A stretch of 19,445 nucleotides of DNA from Methanosaeta sp. NSP1 (GTDB lineage Archaea; Halobacteriota; Methanosarcinia; Methanotrichales; Methanotrichaceae). Each line of letters begins with the position of its first letter. Within the stretch, counting starts at the first letter, position 1. The stretch covers positions 1-19,445 of the forward strand of contig NOLC01000103.1 of NCBI GenBank assembly GCA_002256595.1, read 5' to 3'. Below are positions 13,009 through 19,445 of the stretch, piece after piece. Made by a program: the position numbers and the translations under genes. A model generated the notes under the pieces. That model saw only the letters and a list, made by a program, of their open reading frames with translations. It was not told the origin of the DNA and searched no databases.

Positions 13009-13809
13009 ATGTCATCTATTAAACACGTTGCGATATACGGCAAAGGCGGAATCGGCAAATCCTGCACTGCCTCGAACATTGCCGCCGCCTGTGCCGAAGA
13101 GGGCCACAGGGTGCTGGTGGTGGGCTGCGATCCCAAGAGCGACTCCAGCATAACCCTGGTGGGCAGGAGAATTCCCACCATGATGGACCTCATACTGGAT
13201 GGAAGAGAGATCAAGGAAGAGGATGTGGTCTATGAGGGATACAGGGGCGTAAAGTGCATTGAGGTCGGAGGCCCGGAGCCGGGAGTTGGCTGCGCCGGCC
13301 GGGGCATAATTGTGGCCATAGACTTTCTGCGCAAGGTATCCCGGGTCCTGGAGGAGGTGGAACTGGTGCTCTATGATGTGCCCGGCGACATCGTATGCGG
13401 CGGCTTTTCCGCCCCCCTCCGAAAGGGTCTGGTCAGCCAGGCTTATATCATAACCTCGGGAGAATACATGCCGCTTTATGCCGCGAACAACATCAGCAAG
13501 GGGCTTGTACGGCTGAATACACCGCTTTCCGGAGTGATATGCAACTCGCGCGAGGCAGCAGCGGGCAGGGAGAAGGAGATTGCGGAGCGGTTTGCTGAGG
13601 AGCTCAACAGCAGGCTGGTGGCCTTCATCCCTAAAGATCCGATCGTCCAGCAGTGCGAGAGGCGGGCGGTCACAGCCATCCAGGGAGCGCCGAACTCTGA
13701 AATCGCGCAGGTCTACCGGGCTCTGGCCCGGGAGGTCATGGCAGGTGCCGAGCCCAGGGTCCCACAGCCCCTCAGCGATGAGAGGCTGCGAGAGCTGTCT
13801 ATGGAATAA
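13009..13809 (+). CDS. cfbC: CfbC, nitrogenase-iron-protein-like reductase of F430 synthesis
   Basis: A 266-residue NifH-like protein. Walker A is GKGGIGKS (11-18); Cys95 (GVGCAGRG) and Cys130 (DIVCGGFS) are the two ligands each subunit gives to a shared [4Fe-4S] cluster, matching NifH Cys97/Cys132. DPKSDS follows strand two. In methanogens this homologue (CfbC) hydrolyses ATP to pass electrons to CfbD, which reduces and cyclises Ni-sirohydrochlorin a,c-diamide. CfbC rather than nitrogenase is indicated by the adjoining cfbB gene, absence of nifD/nifK and overall divergence from NifH. GGAGCGGAG precedes the ATG. cfbB begins 33 nt after the stop, so the two form an operon; cfbD and cfbE are not in this window. 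Confidence 0.93.
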   Translation: MSSIKHVAIYGKGGIGKSCTASNIAAACAEEGHRVLVVGCDPKSDSSITLVGRRIPTMMDLILDGREIKEEDVVYEGYRGVKCIEVGGPEPGVGCAGRGIIVAIDFLRKVSRVLEEVELVLYDVPGDIVCGGFSAPLRKGLVSQAYIITSGEYMPLYAANNISKGLVRLNTPLSGVICNSREAAAGREKEIAERFAEELNSRLVAFIPKDPIVQQCERRAVTAIQGAPNSEIAQVYRALAREVMAGAEPRVPQPLSDERLRELSME

Positions 13810-13842
13810 GAAGAAGCATTTGGAGACGAGGAAGGGATACCA

Positions 13843-15150
13843 TTGGCCGCAGACTGTCCACGCGTTCTGATAGCCGGAGACCGCAGCTCCAGCGGCAAGA
13901 CCACCATTGTGGCCGGGCTGCTCTCTGCCCTGCGTGGCAAGGGCTTTTCAGTTCAGCCTTTCAAGGTGGCTATGGACTACATCGATCCCAGCTACCATAG
14001 CTGGATCACCGGTAGGAGCTGCCGCAATCTGGACGGCTATCTCATGAAGGAGGAAGCTGTCCGGGAGATCTATGCCCATGCTGCTGAGAAGGCGGACATG
14101 GCAGTGATCGAGGGCGTGCGCGGGCTGTATGAGGGCTACGATGGCGACCTGGGCAGCACGGCACAGATCGCCAAGCTCTTGCGAGCGCCGGTGATATTCG
14201 TGGTCGATGCCAGGAGCATCACCAGGAGCTGCGCTGCTCTGGTCAAGGGATACATGGACTATGATCCGCAGGTGCAGTTTAAAGGCGTGATTCTGAATAA
14301 GGTGGGCAGTGACAGGCATGCCGATAAGGCGAAAAGAGAGATCGAGAGATATGCCGGAGTGGAAGTGGTTGGTGTCATCCGTCGTAACGAGGATATGCAC
14401 CTGGCCATGCGCCACCTGGGTCTGGTCCCGGTGCTGGAGGGAAAGACCCGCCATGAGGGCTTCGCGGATAGGGTGGCACGCATCCGGGAGATAGTTGAAG
14501 ATGGAATCGACCTGGGCCGCATCATCGAGATCGCCAGGGGGGCAGAACCTCTGCCGGAGGTACAGCCCGATCTTTACAGGAAGAACTCGGTCGGCGAGGG
14601 GGTGAGAATCGGCGTGGCCAGGGACGAGGCCTTCAACTTCTACTACCGAGACAACCTGGAGATGATGGAGCTGGCCGGGGCAGAGGTGGTGCCTTATAGC
14701 CCGGTGCATGACAAAGCTCTTCCGGATGTGGACGGCATCTACATCGGAGGCGGCTATCCCGAGATTTATGCCCGGGAGCTCTCCGAGAACGCAGGAATGC
14801 TCAGCAGCCTGGAGCGGGCTCACGAAAGAGACCTGCCCATGTATGCCGAGTGCGGCGGCCTGATGTACCTGGGAAGGGAGATCGAGTGGGACGGAGAGCG
14901 TCAGGAGATGGCCGGCCTGGTGCCGGGAAAAGCCAGGCGGGGCGAAGTGCGGGTCGTAAGCTATGTGCACGGCCGCCTGGCCGACTATGCCATCCGCCTG
15001 GAGCGGGGCAGGGGGATAAAGGGCGGCTGGGACGGGGTGTGCCAGGGAAATATGGTCGCCAGCTACACTCACATTCATAGCGCCTCCTTCCGGGGCTTTC
15101 CAGCCAATTTCCTTGGCGCATGCAAAGCCCGTCAGTGGCCATCGCCTTGA
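13843..15150 (+). CDS. cfbB: CfbB, Ni-sirohydrochlorin a,c-diamide synthase (segment missing)
   Basis: A 435-residue CobB/CbiA-type amidotransferase starting at TTG with GGAAGGGAT five nt upstream. CfbB uses ATP and glutamine to amidate the a and c side chains of Ni-sirohydrochlorin. Seen are the P-loop GDRSSSGKTT (12-21), AMDYIDPSYH and LDGYLM, EGVRGLYEGYDG, the linker IGVARDEAFNFYY, YIGGGYPE, the glutaminase nucleophile Cys337 in AECGGLMYLG, and the C-terminal His in SYTHIHS (His410/412). Between SYVHG (about 377) and DYAIRLERG (381) the segment that normally carries GHEFHYS is absent, about 25 residues. The rest aligns well. It either works without that segment, or the gene or assembly is damaged. 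Confidence 0.9.
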   Translation: MAADCPRVLIAGDRSSSGKTTIVAGLLSALRGKGFSVQPFKVAMDYIDPSYHSWITGRSCRNLDGYLMKEEAVREIYAHAAEKADMAVIEGVRGLYEGYDGDLGSTAQIAKLLRAPVIFVVDARSITRSCAALVKGYMDYDPQVQFKGVILNKVGSDRHADKAKREIERYAGVEVVGVIRRNEDMHLAMRHLGLVPVLEGKTRHEGFADRVARIREIVEDGIDLGRIIEIARGAEPLPEVQPDLYRKNSVGEGVRIGVARDEAFNFYYRDNLEMMELAGAEVVPYSPVHDKALPDVDGIYIGGGYPEIYARELSENAGMLSSLERAHERDLPMYAECGGLMYLGREIEWDGERQEMAGLVPGKARRGEVRVVSYVHGRLADYAIRLERGRGIKGGWDGVCQGNMVASYTHIHSASFRGFPANFLGACKARQWPSP

Positions 15151-15187
15151 GGCCATGAAAGGTAACTAAAAAGACCGCCATCGATCC

Positions 15188-16150
15188 ATGCCCACATCCC
15201 ACTATTCCATGCGGCTCATAAATGCCAGTCACAATGCAAAGAGCAATTTAACCTGGCTTTATCCTCTCTTTTCCATGCGGCTCATAAATTCCGGTGACAA
15301 TGCAAAGAGCAATCTATCCCGGCGTTATCCTCTCTTGATCGCTGCGGCTCTGCTCCTCATCGTGAGCTGCTGCGCCGCTGATAGCTCTATTCATGGCCCG
15401 GAGTTGGGTGATGTGCCAGTTTTCGGATATCAGATAGTCAATTCTTATCCCCATGATCCTATGGCATTCACCCAGGGGCTGGTCTATGACCGGGATGATG
15501 TGATCTACGAAGGGACCGGGCTATACGGTCGGTCCAGCCTGAGGCAGGTGGACCTGAAGACGGGCAAAGTCATGCAGCAGATAAACCTGCCAAGCAACCT
15601 GTTCGGAGAGGGAATAGCCCTGTGGGAAGAGAGCATAGTCCAGCTCACCTGGCAGTCCGGGCTGGGACTGGTCTACGGCAAGGAGAATCTGACTGAAACG
15701 GGCAGATTCGGATACCGGACGGAGGGCTGGGGTCTGACCCGCGACAACCACAGCCTGATCATGAGCGACGGCAGCAATATTCTGCATATCCTCGATCCCG
15801 AGACCTTCAGGGAGTCGGGACGGATAAATGTCACCGCATGGGGCAGGCCGCTCAATGGTCTCAATGAGCTGGAGTACATCAAAGGAGAGGTCTATGCCAA
15901 TATCTGGCCCACCAGCCGGATAGCCATAATATCCCCTGAGACGGGCAAGGTCAGAGGGGTGATAGATCTGACCGGCATCCTGCCTGAGAGCCAGGGATTT
16001 GGGGAGCACGTTGATGTTCTCAACGGCATTGCCTATGATGCGCAATCAGGTCGGATTTTTGTAACCGGTAAGCTCTGGCCCAGATTGTACGAAATCAGTC
16101 TGGTTGGGCCAGAGATGGGCAAAAAAAGAGAGAACGAAAAGATAGACTGA
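15188..16150 (+). CDS. Secreted glutamine cyclotransferase-like protein
   Basis: A 320-residue protein from the first ATG. The mature part matches the Glu_cyclase_2 (plant-type glutaminyl cyclase) beta-propeller: FTQGLVYD, YEGTGLYGRSSLRQVD, LFGEGIALW, LTWQSG, TEGWGLT, MSDGSN, GRPLNGLNELEYIKGEVYANIW, and LNGIAYD...GRIFVTGKLWPRLYEI. These enzymes cyclise N-terminal glutamine to pyroglutamate. A hydrophobic stretch ends in IVSCC near residue 61, a lipobox-like site, so it may be a lipoprotein. The 5' end is a 66-bp tandem duplication whose base changes are nearly all non-synonymous, so the true start is probably the second-unit ATG at 15275, giving a compact signal peptide. No clear ribosome binding site. 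It follows cfbB by 37 nt. Confidence 0.85.
   Translation: MPTSHYSMRLINASHNAKSNLTWLYPLFSMRLINSGDNAKSNLSRRYPLLIAAALLLIVSCCAADSSIHGPELGDVPVFGYQIVNSYPHDPMAFTQGLVYDRDDVIYEGTGLYGRSSLRQVDLKTGKVMQQINLPSNLFGEGIALWEESIVQLTWQSGLGLVYGKENLTETGRFGYRTEGWGLTRDNHSLIMSDGSNILHILDPETFRESGRINVTAWGRPLNGLNELEYIKGEVYANIWPTSRIAIISPETGKVRGVIDLTGILPESQGFGEHVDVLNGIAYDAQSGRIFVTGKLWPRLYEISLVGPEMGKKRENEKID
15205..15336 (+). repeat. Two tandem 66-bp direct repeats at the cyclotransferase 5' end
   Basis: Units at 15205-15270 and 15271-15336 directly abut and match at 59 of 66 positions by my count. Each begins TTCCATGCGGCTCATAAAT and ends TATCCTCTCTT. The length is a multiple of three, so the repeat stays in frame. Seven substitutions: six fall at codon position 1 and one at position 2 of the cyclotransferase frame. 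Confidence 0.9.
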
Positions 16151-16205
16151 AACGAGAAATCAAAAAGGGAACTCAAAAGAAAGAGATGAAGAAAATCGCA
16201 CCCGG

Positions 16206-16424
16206 CTAATCCTCGCCCTCGTATTTGAAGGAGAGCCTGACCTTGGCCCTGTATTCGGCGATCTTTCCATTCTCCAGCCTGACATCCAATTCCTTGACCT
16301 CGGCAATGCGAAGATCCCTCAGGCTTTTGGTGGCCCGGTCGACTACAGTCTTGACTGCATCTTCCCAGCCTATCTTGGAGGTCCCAACCAGCTCAACAAT
16401 CTTGTATACATCTCCATCTGACAT
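16206..16424 (-). CDS. Dodecin (flavin-binding)
   Basis: A 72-residue protein, dodecin length. It begins MSDGDVYKIVELVGTSKIGWEDAVKTVVDRA in family form, then the LRDLRIAEVKELDVRLENGKI strand pair and YRAKVRLSFKYE. Dodecins assemble into hollow 12-mers that store flavins; Trp26, in the family's SWEDA position (here GWEDA), is the residue that stacks on the bound isoalloxazine. In archaea they hold riboflavin or breakdown products. The ATG at 16424 with GGTGTGAT upstream fits the family start better than the ATG six codons earlier. It stands between the PstS genes and the convergent cyclotransferase gene with its own TATA-like upstream sequence (CTATAATTATC). Confidence 0.9.
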   Translation of the reverse strand: MSDGDVYKIVELVGTSKIGWEDAVKTVVDRATKSLRDLRIAEVKELDVRLENGKIAEYRAKVRLSFKYEGED

Positions 16425-16529
16425 GTTTCTATCACACCCCATTAACTGAGATAATTATAGGCATTGATCATTGATATAATTTCCTAAAGAGGGAGAGCAA
16501 TCATCCCCCGGATTCAAAATATGATTCAA

Positions 16530-17363
16530 TTATGCCGGAATGAATCCATTATCTATGGCGATCTGCTGGCCCTCCGGGCTCAAAATATAATCTATGAACG
16601 CCCCGGCCCCCGGCGAGGGCTGGCCCAGGGTGACAAAGTACAGCTTCCTGGCCAGAGGATAAGAGCCGTTCTTGATGTTCTCGATGGTTGGATCGATCCC
16701 GTCCAGAGATATCACCCTGGCATCTCCTCTCATCACAAAGCTGTATCCCATATAGCCGATGGCATTATCGCTCCGCTGGGTGCTGAACTTGACCTCGGAG
16801 CTCTCACCGCTGTCGTAGGCTACTCCAGGGGTCTCAGCCTCCCGGCTGCCCATGATGATCTCATTGAAGGTATCCCTGGTGCCCGAGCCCGGCCTGCGGC
16901 CTATGGCGAAGATCTCCATGTCCGGTCCCCCCAGCTCAGCCCAATTGACAATGCTTCCGGAGTAGATCTGCCTGACCTGGTCTCGGGTGAGCGCGGTTAC
17001 GCCAAAATCATAGACTGCTGGGCTTACCACCAGACAGATGGCATCATAGCCTATCACCTGCTCGGCAAAACGAGTTCTCGGGCTCTCATACCTCTGACGC
17101 TCCTGGGGCTTGAGATCCCGGGAGGTCATGGCAATATCGGCTCTCCCCTCGGCCAGATCCACAATGCCTACGCCGCTGCCGCCGGACTTGACATTTATCC
17201 TGTAGCTGCCCTGCATGAGATTGAATTCCTCGGCAGCCAGCTCCGCCAGGGGCATGACTGTGCTGGATCCCGATACCACCACTGTTGCCTCTCTCTGTAA
17301 TCCATCTGCGCCCGTCAGGAAAAAGACAAGCACCAACGCCGGCAGAACGACAGACCATCTCAT
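16530..17363 (-). CDS. PstS-like phosphate-binding protein, copy 1
   Basis: A 277-residue exported binding protein. A signal peptide ends near TGADG (about residue 21). The mature start VVVSGSSTVMPLAELAAEEF, then SGGSGVGI, ADIAMTSRDL, GYDAICLVV, GRRPGSGTRDTFNEI and NAIGYMGYSF are the ligand-binding loops of the PstS family, which bind phosphate outside the cell for an ABC transporter. Its ATG is 78 nt after the stop of copy 2, and the two proteins share most of these loops, so it arose by duplication. No PstC, PstA or PstB gene is in the window. Archaeal PstS-like proteins also bind other oxyanions, so the ligand is presumed rather than shown. Confidence 0.88.
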   Translation of the reverse strand: MRWSVVLPALVLVFFLTGADGLQREATVVVSGSSTVMPLAELAAEEFNLMQGSYRINVKSGGSGVGIVDLAEGRADIAMTSRDLKPQERQRYESPRTRFAEQVIGYDAICLVVSPAVYDFGVTALTRDQVRQIYSGSIVNWAELGGPDMEIFAIGRRPGSGTRDTFNEIIMGSREAETPGVAYDSGESSEVKFSTQRSDNAIGYMGYSFVMRGDARVISLDGIDPTIENIKNGSYPLARKLYFVTLGQPSPGAGAFIDYILSPEGQQIAIDNGFIPA

Positions 17364-17441
17364 CAGGAGCGCATTTGGCTATACTATTATGTAAGGCTGA
17401 CTGCCCCCGGGCGGCAGAGAGGCGGAAAAAGAGGTCTTATA

Positions 17442-18293
17442 TCATGCCGGCACGAATCCCTCATCTGCGGCAATTCTCTGGCCCTCCGGGCCCAGCACGA
17501 AGTCTATGAATGCCCGGGCACCTGGAGAGGGCTCTCCATAGGTATAGAAATAAAGACGCCGATGCAACTCGTAAAGATCCAGTTTTATGTTATCATATGT
17601 GGGCTTGATGCCGTTGAAGGAGATTCCGCTCACGCCTCCGCCCAGATAATTGAATCCCAGGTAGCCTATGGCCTTATCGCTTCCGGATATGGCCGTCTTG
17701 ACCTCGGCTGCACCCATAGCCACGGTATCAACTCCCGGGGTCTCGGCATCATTGCTGCCCATGATCAACTCATTGAAATCATCACGGGTTCCTGAGCCCT
17801 CCTCCCGTGATACCACATATATGGGCAGGTCCGGCCCGCCCACTTCCTTCCAGTTGCTGATGTTGCCGGAGTAGATCTTTCTTACCTGCCGGCTGCTCAG
17901 CCCCCTGACCCCTGCCTGGAAGATCTCATCGCTCACGGCAATGCTGATGCCATCCAGTCCTACCGGGAATTCCTGAAAGGTGCCGTTGAATCTCTGCCGC
18001 TCCTCATCGGTTATCCGGCGGGAGGCCATGGCTATGTCATTCTTGCGCTCGGCTATGCCCAGAATACCTGCACCGGTTCCCCCGGCGGAGACGGTGACCA
18101 CATAATCCTTTTGCATGAGATTGAACTCCTCCGCTGCGGCCTCGGCCAGAGGCATTACCGTAGATGATCCGGAGATGGTGACAGACCTGGAGGTGGTGAT
18201 GTTTGCGGCAGATGCCGGGCAGATGAGAGAGAGCAGTAGAGCTACTGTAAAAATCGATATTAACAATATTATATTTCTAATGAACCCCACCAT
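17442..18293 (-). CDS. PstS-like phosphate-binding protein, copy 2
   Basis: A 283-residue exported binding protein. A hydrophobic signal peptide ends at CPASA (about residue 29). The mature protein has VTISGSSTVMPLAEAAAEEFNLMQ, SAGGTGAGILGIAERKNDIAMASR, VGLDGISIAV, VSREEGSGTRDDFNELI and KAIGYLGFNY, the PstS ligand loops. The copies agree strongly in these segments and in the C-terminal YGEPSPGARAFIDFVLGPEGQ (copy 1: LGQPSPGAGAFIDYILSPEGQ). The ATG at 18293 lies about 22 nt after a TATA box (ACATATATTG, 18310-18319), consistent with a leaderless transcript; a TTG at 18311 would add six residues. First gene of the pair. Confidence 0.88.
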   Translation of the reverse strand: MVGFIRNIILLISIFTVALLLSLICPASAANITTSRSVTISGSSTVMPLAEAAAEEFNLMQKDYVVTVSAGGTGAGILGIAERKNDIAMASRRITDEERQRFNGTFQEFPVGLDGISIAVSDEIFQAGVRGLSSRQVRKIYSGNISNWKEVGGPDLPIYVVSREEGSGTRDDFNELIMGSNDAETPGVDTVAMGAAEVKTAISGSDKAIGYLGFNYLGGGVSGISFNGIKPTYDNIKLDLYELHRRLYFYTYGEPSPGARAFIDFVLGPEGQRIAADEGFVPA

Positions 18294-18309
18294 CTGAATA
18301 TTGATCGTC

Positions 18310-18319
18310 AATATATGTA
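18310..18319 (-). promoter_or_regulatory. TATA box of the tandem pstS-like genes
   Basis: On the minus strand TACATATATTG lies about 17-26 nt upstream of the ATG at 18293. This fits an archaeal promoter driving a leaderless mRNA. It is the nearest good TATA match in the gap before cofH. No phosphate-response element recognised. Confidence 0.45.
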
Positions 18320-18421
18320 AAGCTTATCATCTCCATCTCCATCCATTCTGCGTTTCCATCAAATTGAATTATAAATATCGAATAAAAATTTGGAAGTATC
18401 CTAAATATGATTCTTCTCTGC

Positions 18422-19429
18422 TCAGAGCATTTGATAGAGGGTCGTCCTCTGCACCGCTTTTCTTCCCCTGCTTTCGATCAGCTCTATCAGCTCCCGAGCT
18501 GAGATTCGGGGCTCTTCACAGGCATTTCTGGCTATGGCCTCATCCATGAGCGTTCCTCCCAGATCGTTGGCTCCCCAATCTATGGCAGCTGCAGCCGCAT
18601 TCCTGCCCAGCTTGGTCCAGCTAGCCTGGATATTGGTTATATTGGGATAGAGTGCGACCCTGGCCAGAGCATGCATCTTTAGCTTGTCGAGAAGGTCTAT
18701 GCCAAAAACGCCCTTTCCCAGAATATTATCCTCCGGGATGAAGGGCAAGAGAACCGTCTCTGTGAATCCCCCCGTCTCCGACTGGATATCCTTCAGGATT
18801 GCCAGGTGCTCCAGCCGGTCGTCCAGGCTTTCCACATGACCGAAGAGCATGGTAGAGCTGGTGGGAATCCCGAGATTGTGGGCGGCTGTAATTATCTCCC
18901 TCCACTCCCCGGCTTTGAGCTTGTCCGGACAGATCCGCTCTCGCACCCGGTCCACCAGGATCTCTGCCGCTGTGCCGGGCAGGGAGCCAAGGCCGCTTCT
19001 CTTCAGCTCCTGCAAGGCGTCTCTGACAGCCACGCCTGAGTTTTGGGACATGTGCATCACCTCCATGGGTGAGAAGGCGTGCAGATGCAATTTCGGATGG
19101 GCCCGGTGTATGGTCTCCAGCATCCCGCAGTAATCCTCCAGCTTCATTTCTCGCCTGAGGATCTCTTCAGAAGATAGGAAATAGCTTTCCCGCTGTCGGA
19201 AAGAGCAGAAACTGCATGTGCCAGTGCATTTGTTGGTGAAGTTGATGTTCCGGTTGATGACAAAAGAGACTGCATCCCCGCAGCTCTTTTGGCGAAGGGC
19301 ATTAGAGAGGCGGAAGAGGCGGACGGGCTGCTTCCACAGCCGTTTCAGCTCCTCTCGATCGGAATACGGATTGACGGCCCCTAACTGCATCTGCGAAAAT
19401 CCAGCCACATCGGCGCTATCCGAGGTCAT
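18422..19429 (-). CDS. cofH: CofH, radical SAM subunit of F0 synthase (internal segment missing)
   Basis: A 335-residue radical SAM protein matching CofH, which makes the adduct that CofG closes into F0, the F420 chromophore. VINRNINFTNKCTGTCSFC holds the CxxxCxxC cluster site (Cys68, Cys72, Cys75). HAFSPMEV, GLGSLPGTAAEILVDRVRERICPDKL, LGIPTSSTMLFGHVE, TGGFTETVLLPF, NIQASWTKLG and GANDLGGTLMDE are all CofH landmarks. Between SSEEILRRE and MKLEDYC (residues 93-96) about 25 residues are absent, including the EVCIQGG strand that contacts SAM. Family length is about 350-370. The ATG at 19429 follows AAGGTGA; another frame ends in TGA overlapping it as ATGA, so an upstream gene (perhaps cofG) is probably coupled beyond the window edge. 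Confidence 0.88.
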   Translation of the reverse strand: MTSDSADVAGFSQMQLGAVNPYSDREELKRLWKQPVRLFRLSNALRQKSCGDAVSFVINRNINFTNKCTGTCSFCSFRQRESYFLSSEEILRREMKLEDYCGMLETIHRAHPKLHLHAFSPMEVMHMSQNSGVAVRDALQELKRSGLGSLPGTAAEILVDRVRERICPDKLKAGEWREIITAAHNLGIPTSSTMLFGHVESLDDRLEHLAILKDIQSETGGFTETVLLPFIPEDNILGKGVFGIDLLDKLKMHALARVALYPNITNIQASWTKLGRNAAAAAIDWGANDLGGTLMDEAIARNACEEPRISARELIELIESRGRKAVQRTTLYQML

Positions 19430-19445
19430 AAGAGATCTTCACCTT

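Noticed and set aside
13009..13809. Nitrogenase iron protein NifH
   Set aside because: The cluster cysteines and P-loop are shared with NifH, but cfbB is adjacent and no nifD or nifK is present, so CfbC is the better call.
13948..15156. Long minus-strand ORF (402 codons) opposite cfbB
   Set aside because: Antisense to a well-supported gene and without recognisable motifs.
1..19445. CRISPR array, rRNA gene, phage or defence island
   Set aside because: No regularly spaced repeats, rRNA-like sequence, integrase, transposase or nuclease/toxin genes were seen; the content is metabolic and surface genes.

Overview
The window looks like a chromosomal segment of a methanogenic archaeon, most likely of the Methanosarcinales and quite possibly Methanothrix (Methanosaeta). 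The support is an S-layer protein with two Methanosarcina-type duplication domains (DUF1608), two coenzyme F430 genes (cfbC, cfbB), a coenzyme F420 gene (cofH), archaeal-type PurP, a two-repeat archaeal tRNA-splicing endonuclease, a tRNA with an anticodon-loop intron, archaeal TATA boxes and several TTG starts. I see no insertion sequence, phage gene or CRISPR array. The genus is inference; the domain and the methanogen lifestyle are well supported.

Layout. Positions 1-300 carry tRNA-Asp(GTC) and an intron-containing tRNA-Tyr(GTA) on the minus strand. 501-2090 (+) is one ORF joining an M20 metallopeptidase to a MobB-like P-loop protein, with signs that two overlapping genes were fused by frameshift. 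2091-2928 has no recognisable gene; it holds a U-tract, competing inverted repeats, a 45-residue basic small ORF with an AT-hook-like start, and a block of hairpins. 2929-3906 (-) is a secreted protein with two Cache domains. 4304-6757 (+) holds a divergent type II GAPDH-like protein, EndA and a ribbon-helix-helix protein. 6788-9617 (-) is a likely operon, transcribed purP > double-SIS protein > 53-residue zinc ribbon > DUF504 protein. 9734-10279 (+) is a HisB-like protein. 10293-12956 (-) is the S-layer protein. 13009-16150 (+) holds cfbC, cfbB and a secreted glutamine-cyclotransferase-like protein. 16206-18293 (-) holds a dodecin and two tandem PstS-like binding proteins, and 18422-19429 (-) is cofH.

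How the genes relate. CfbB and CfbC act in successive steps of F430 synthesis (Ni-sirohydrochlorin amidation, then reductive cyclisation); CofH makes the F420 chromophore; PurP uses AICAR, which is also a by-product of histidine synthesis, the pathway HisB belongs to; EndA would remove the intron of the tRNA-Tyr in the same window. S-layer, Cache, PstS and cyclotransferase proteins are exported.

The most striking point is that several recognisable proteins lack conserved pieces. The M20 peptidase loses its terminal metal-ligand region at the MobB junction. CfbB lacks the segment that normally carries GHEFHYS. CofH lacks about 25 residues including EVCIQGG. HisB lacks several metal-ligand positions. 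The GAPDH-like protein has an altered dinucleotide-binding loop. Whether this is biology (paralogues, decay, neofunctionalisation) or assembly error cannot be settled from the sequence alone. All family assignments come from reading translated sequence against remembered family motifs; no database search was run.
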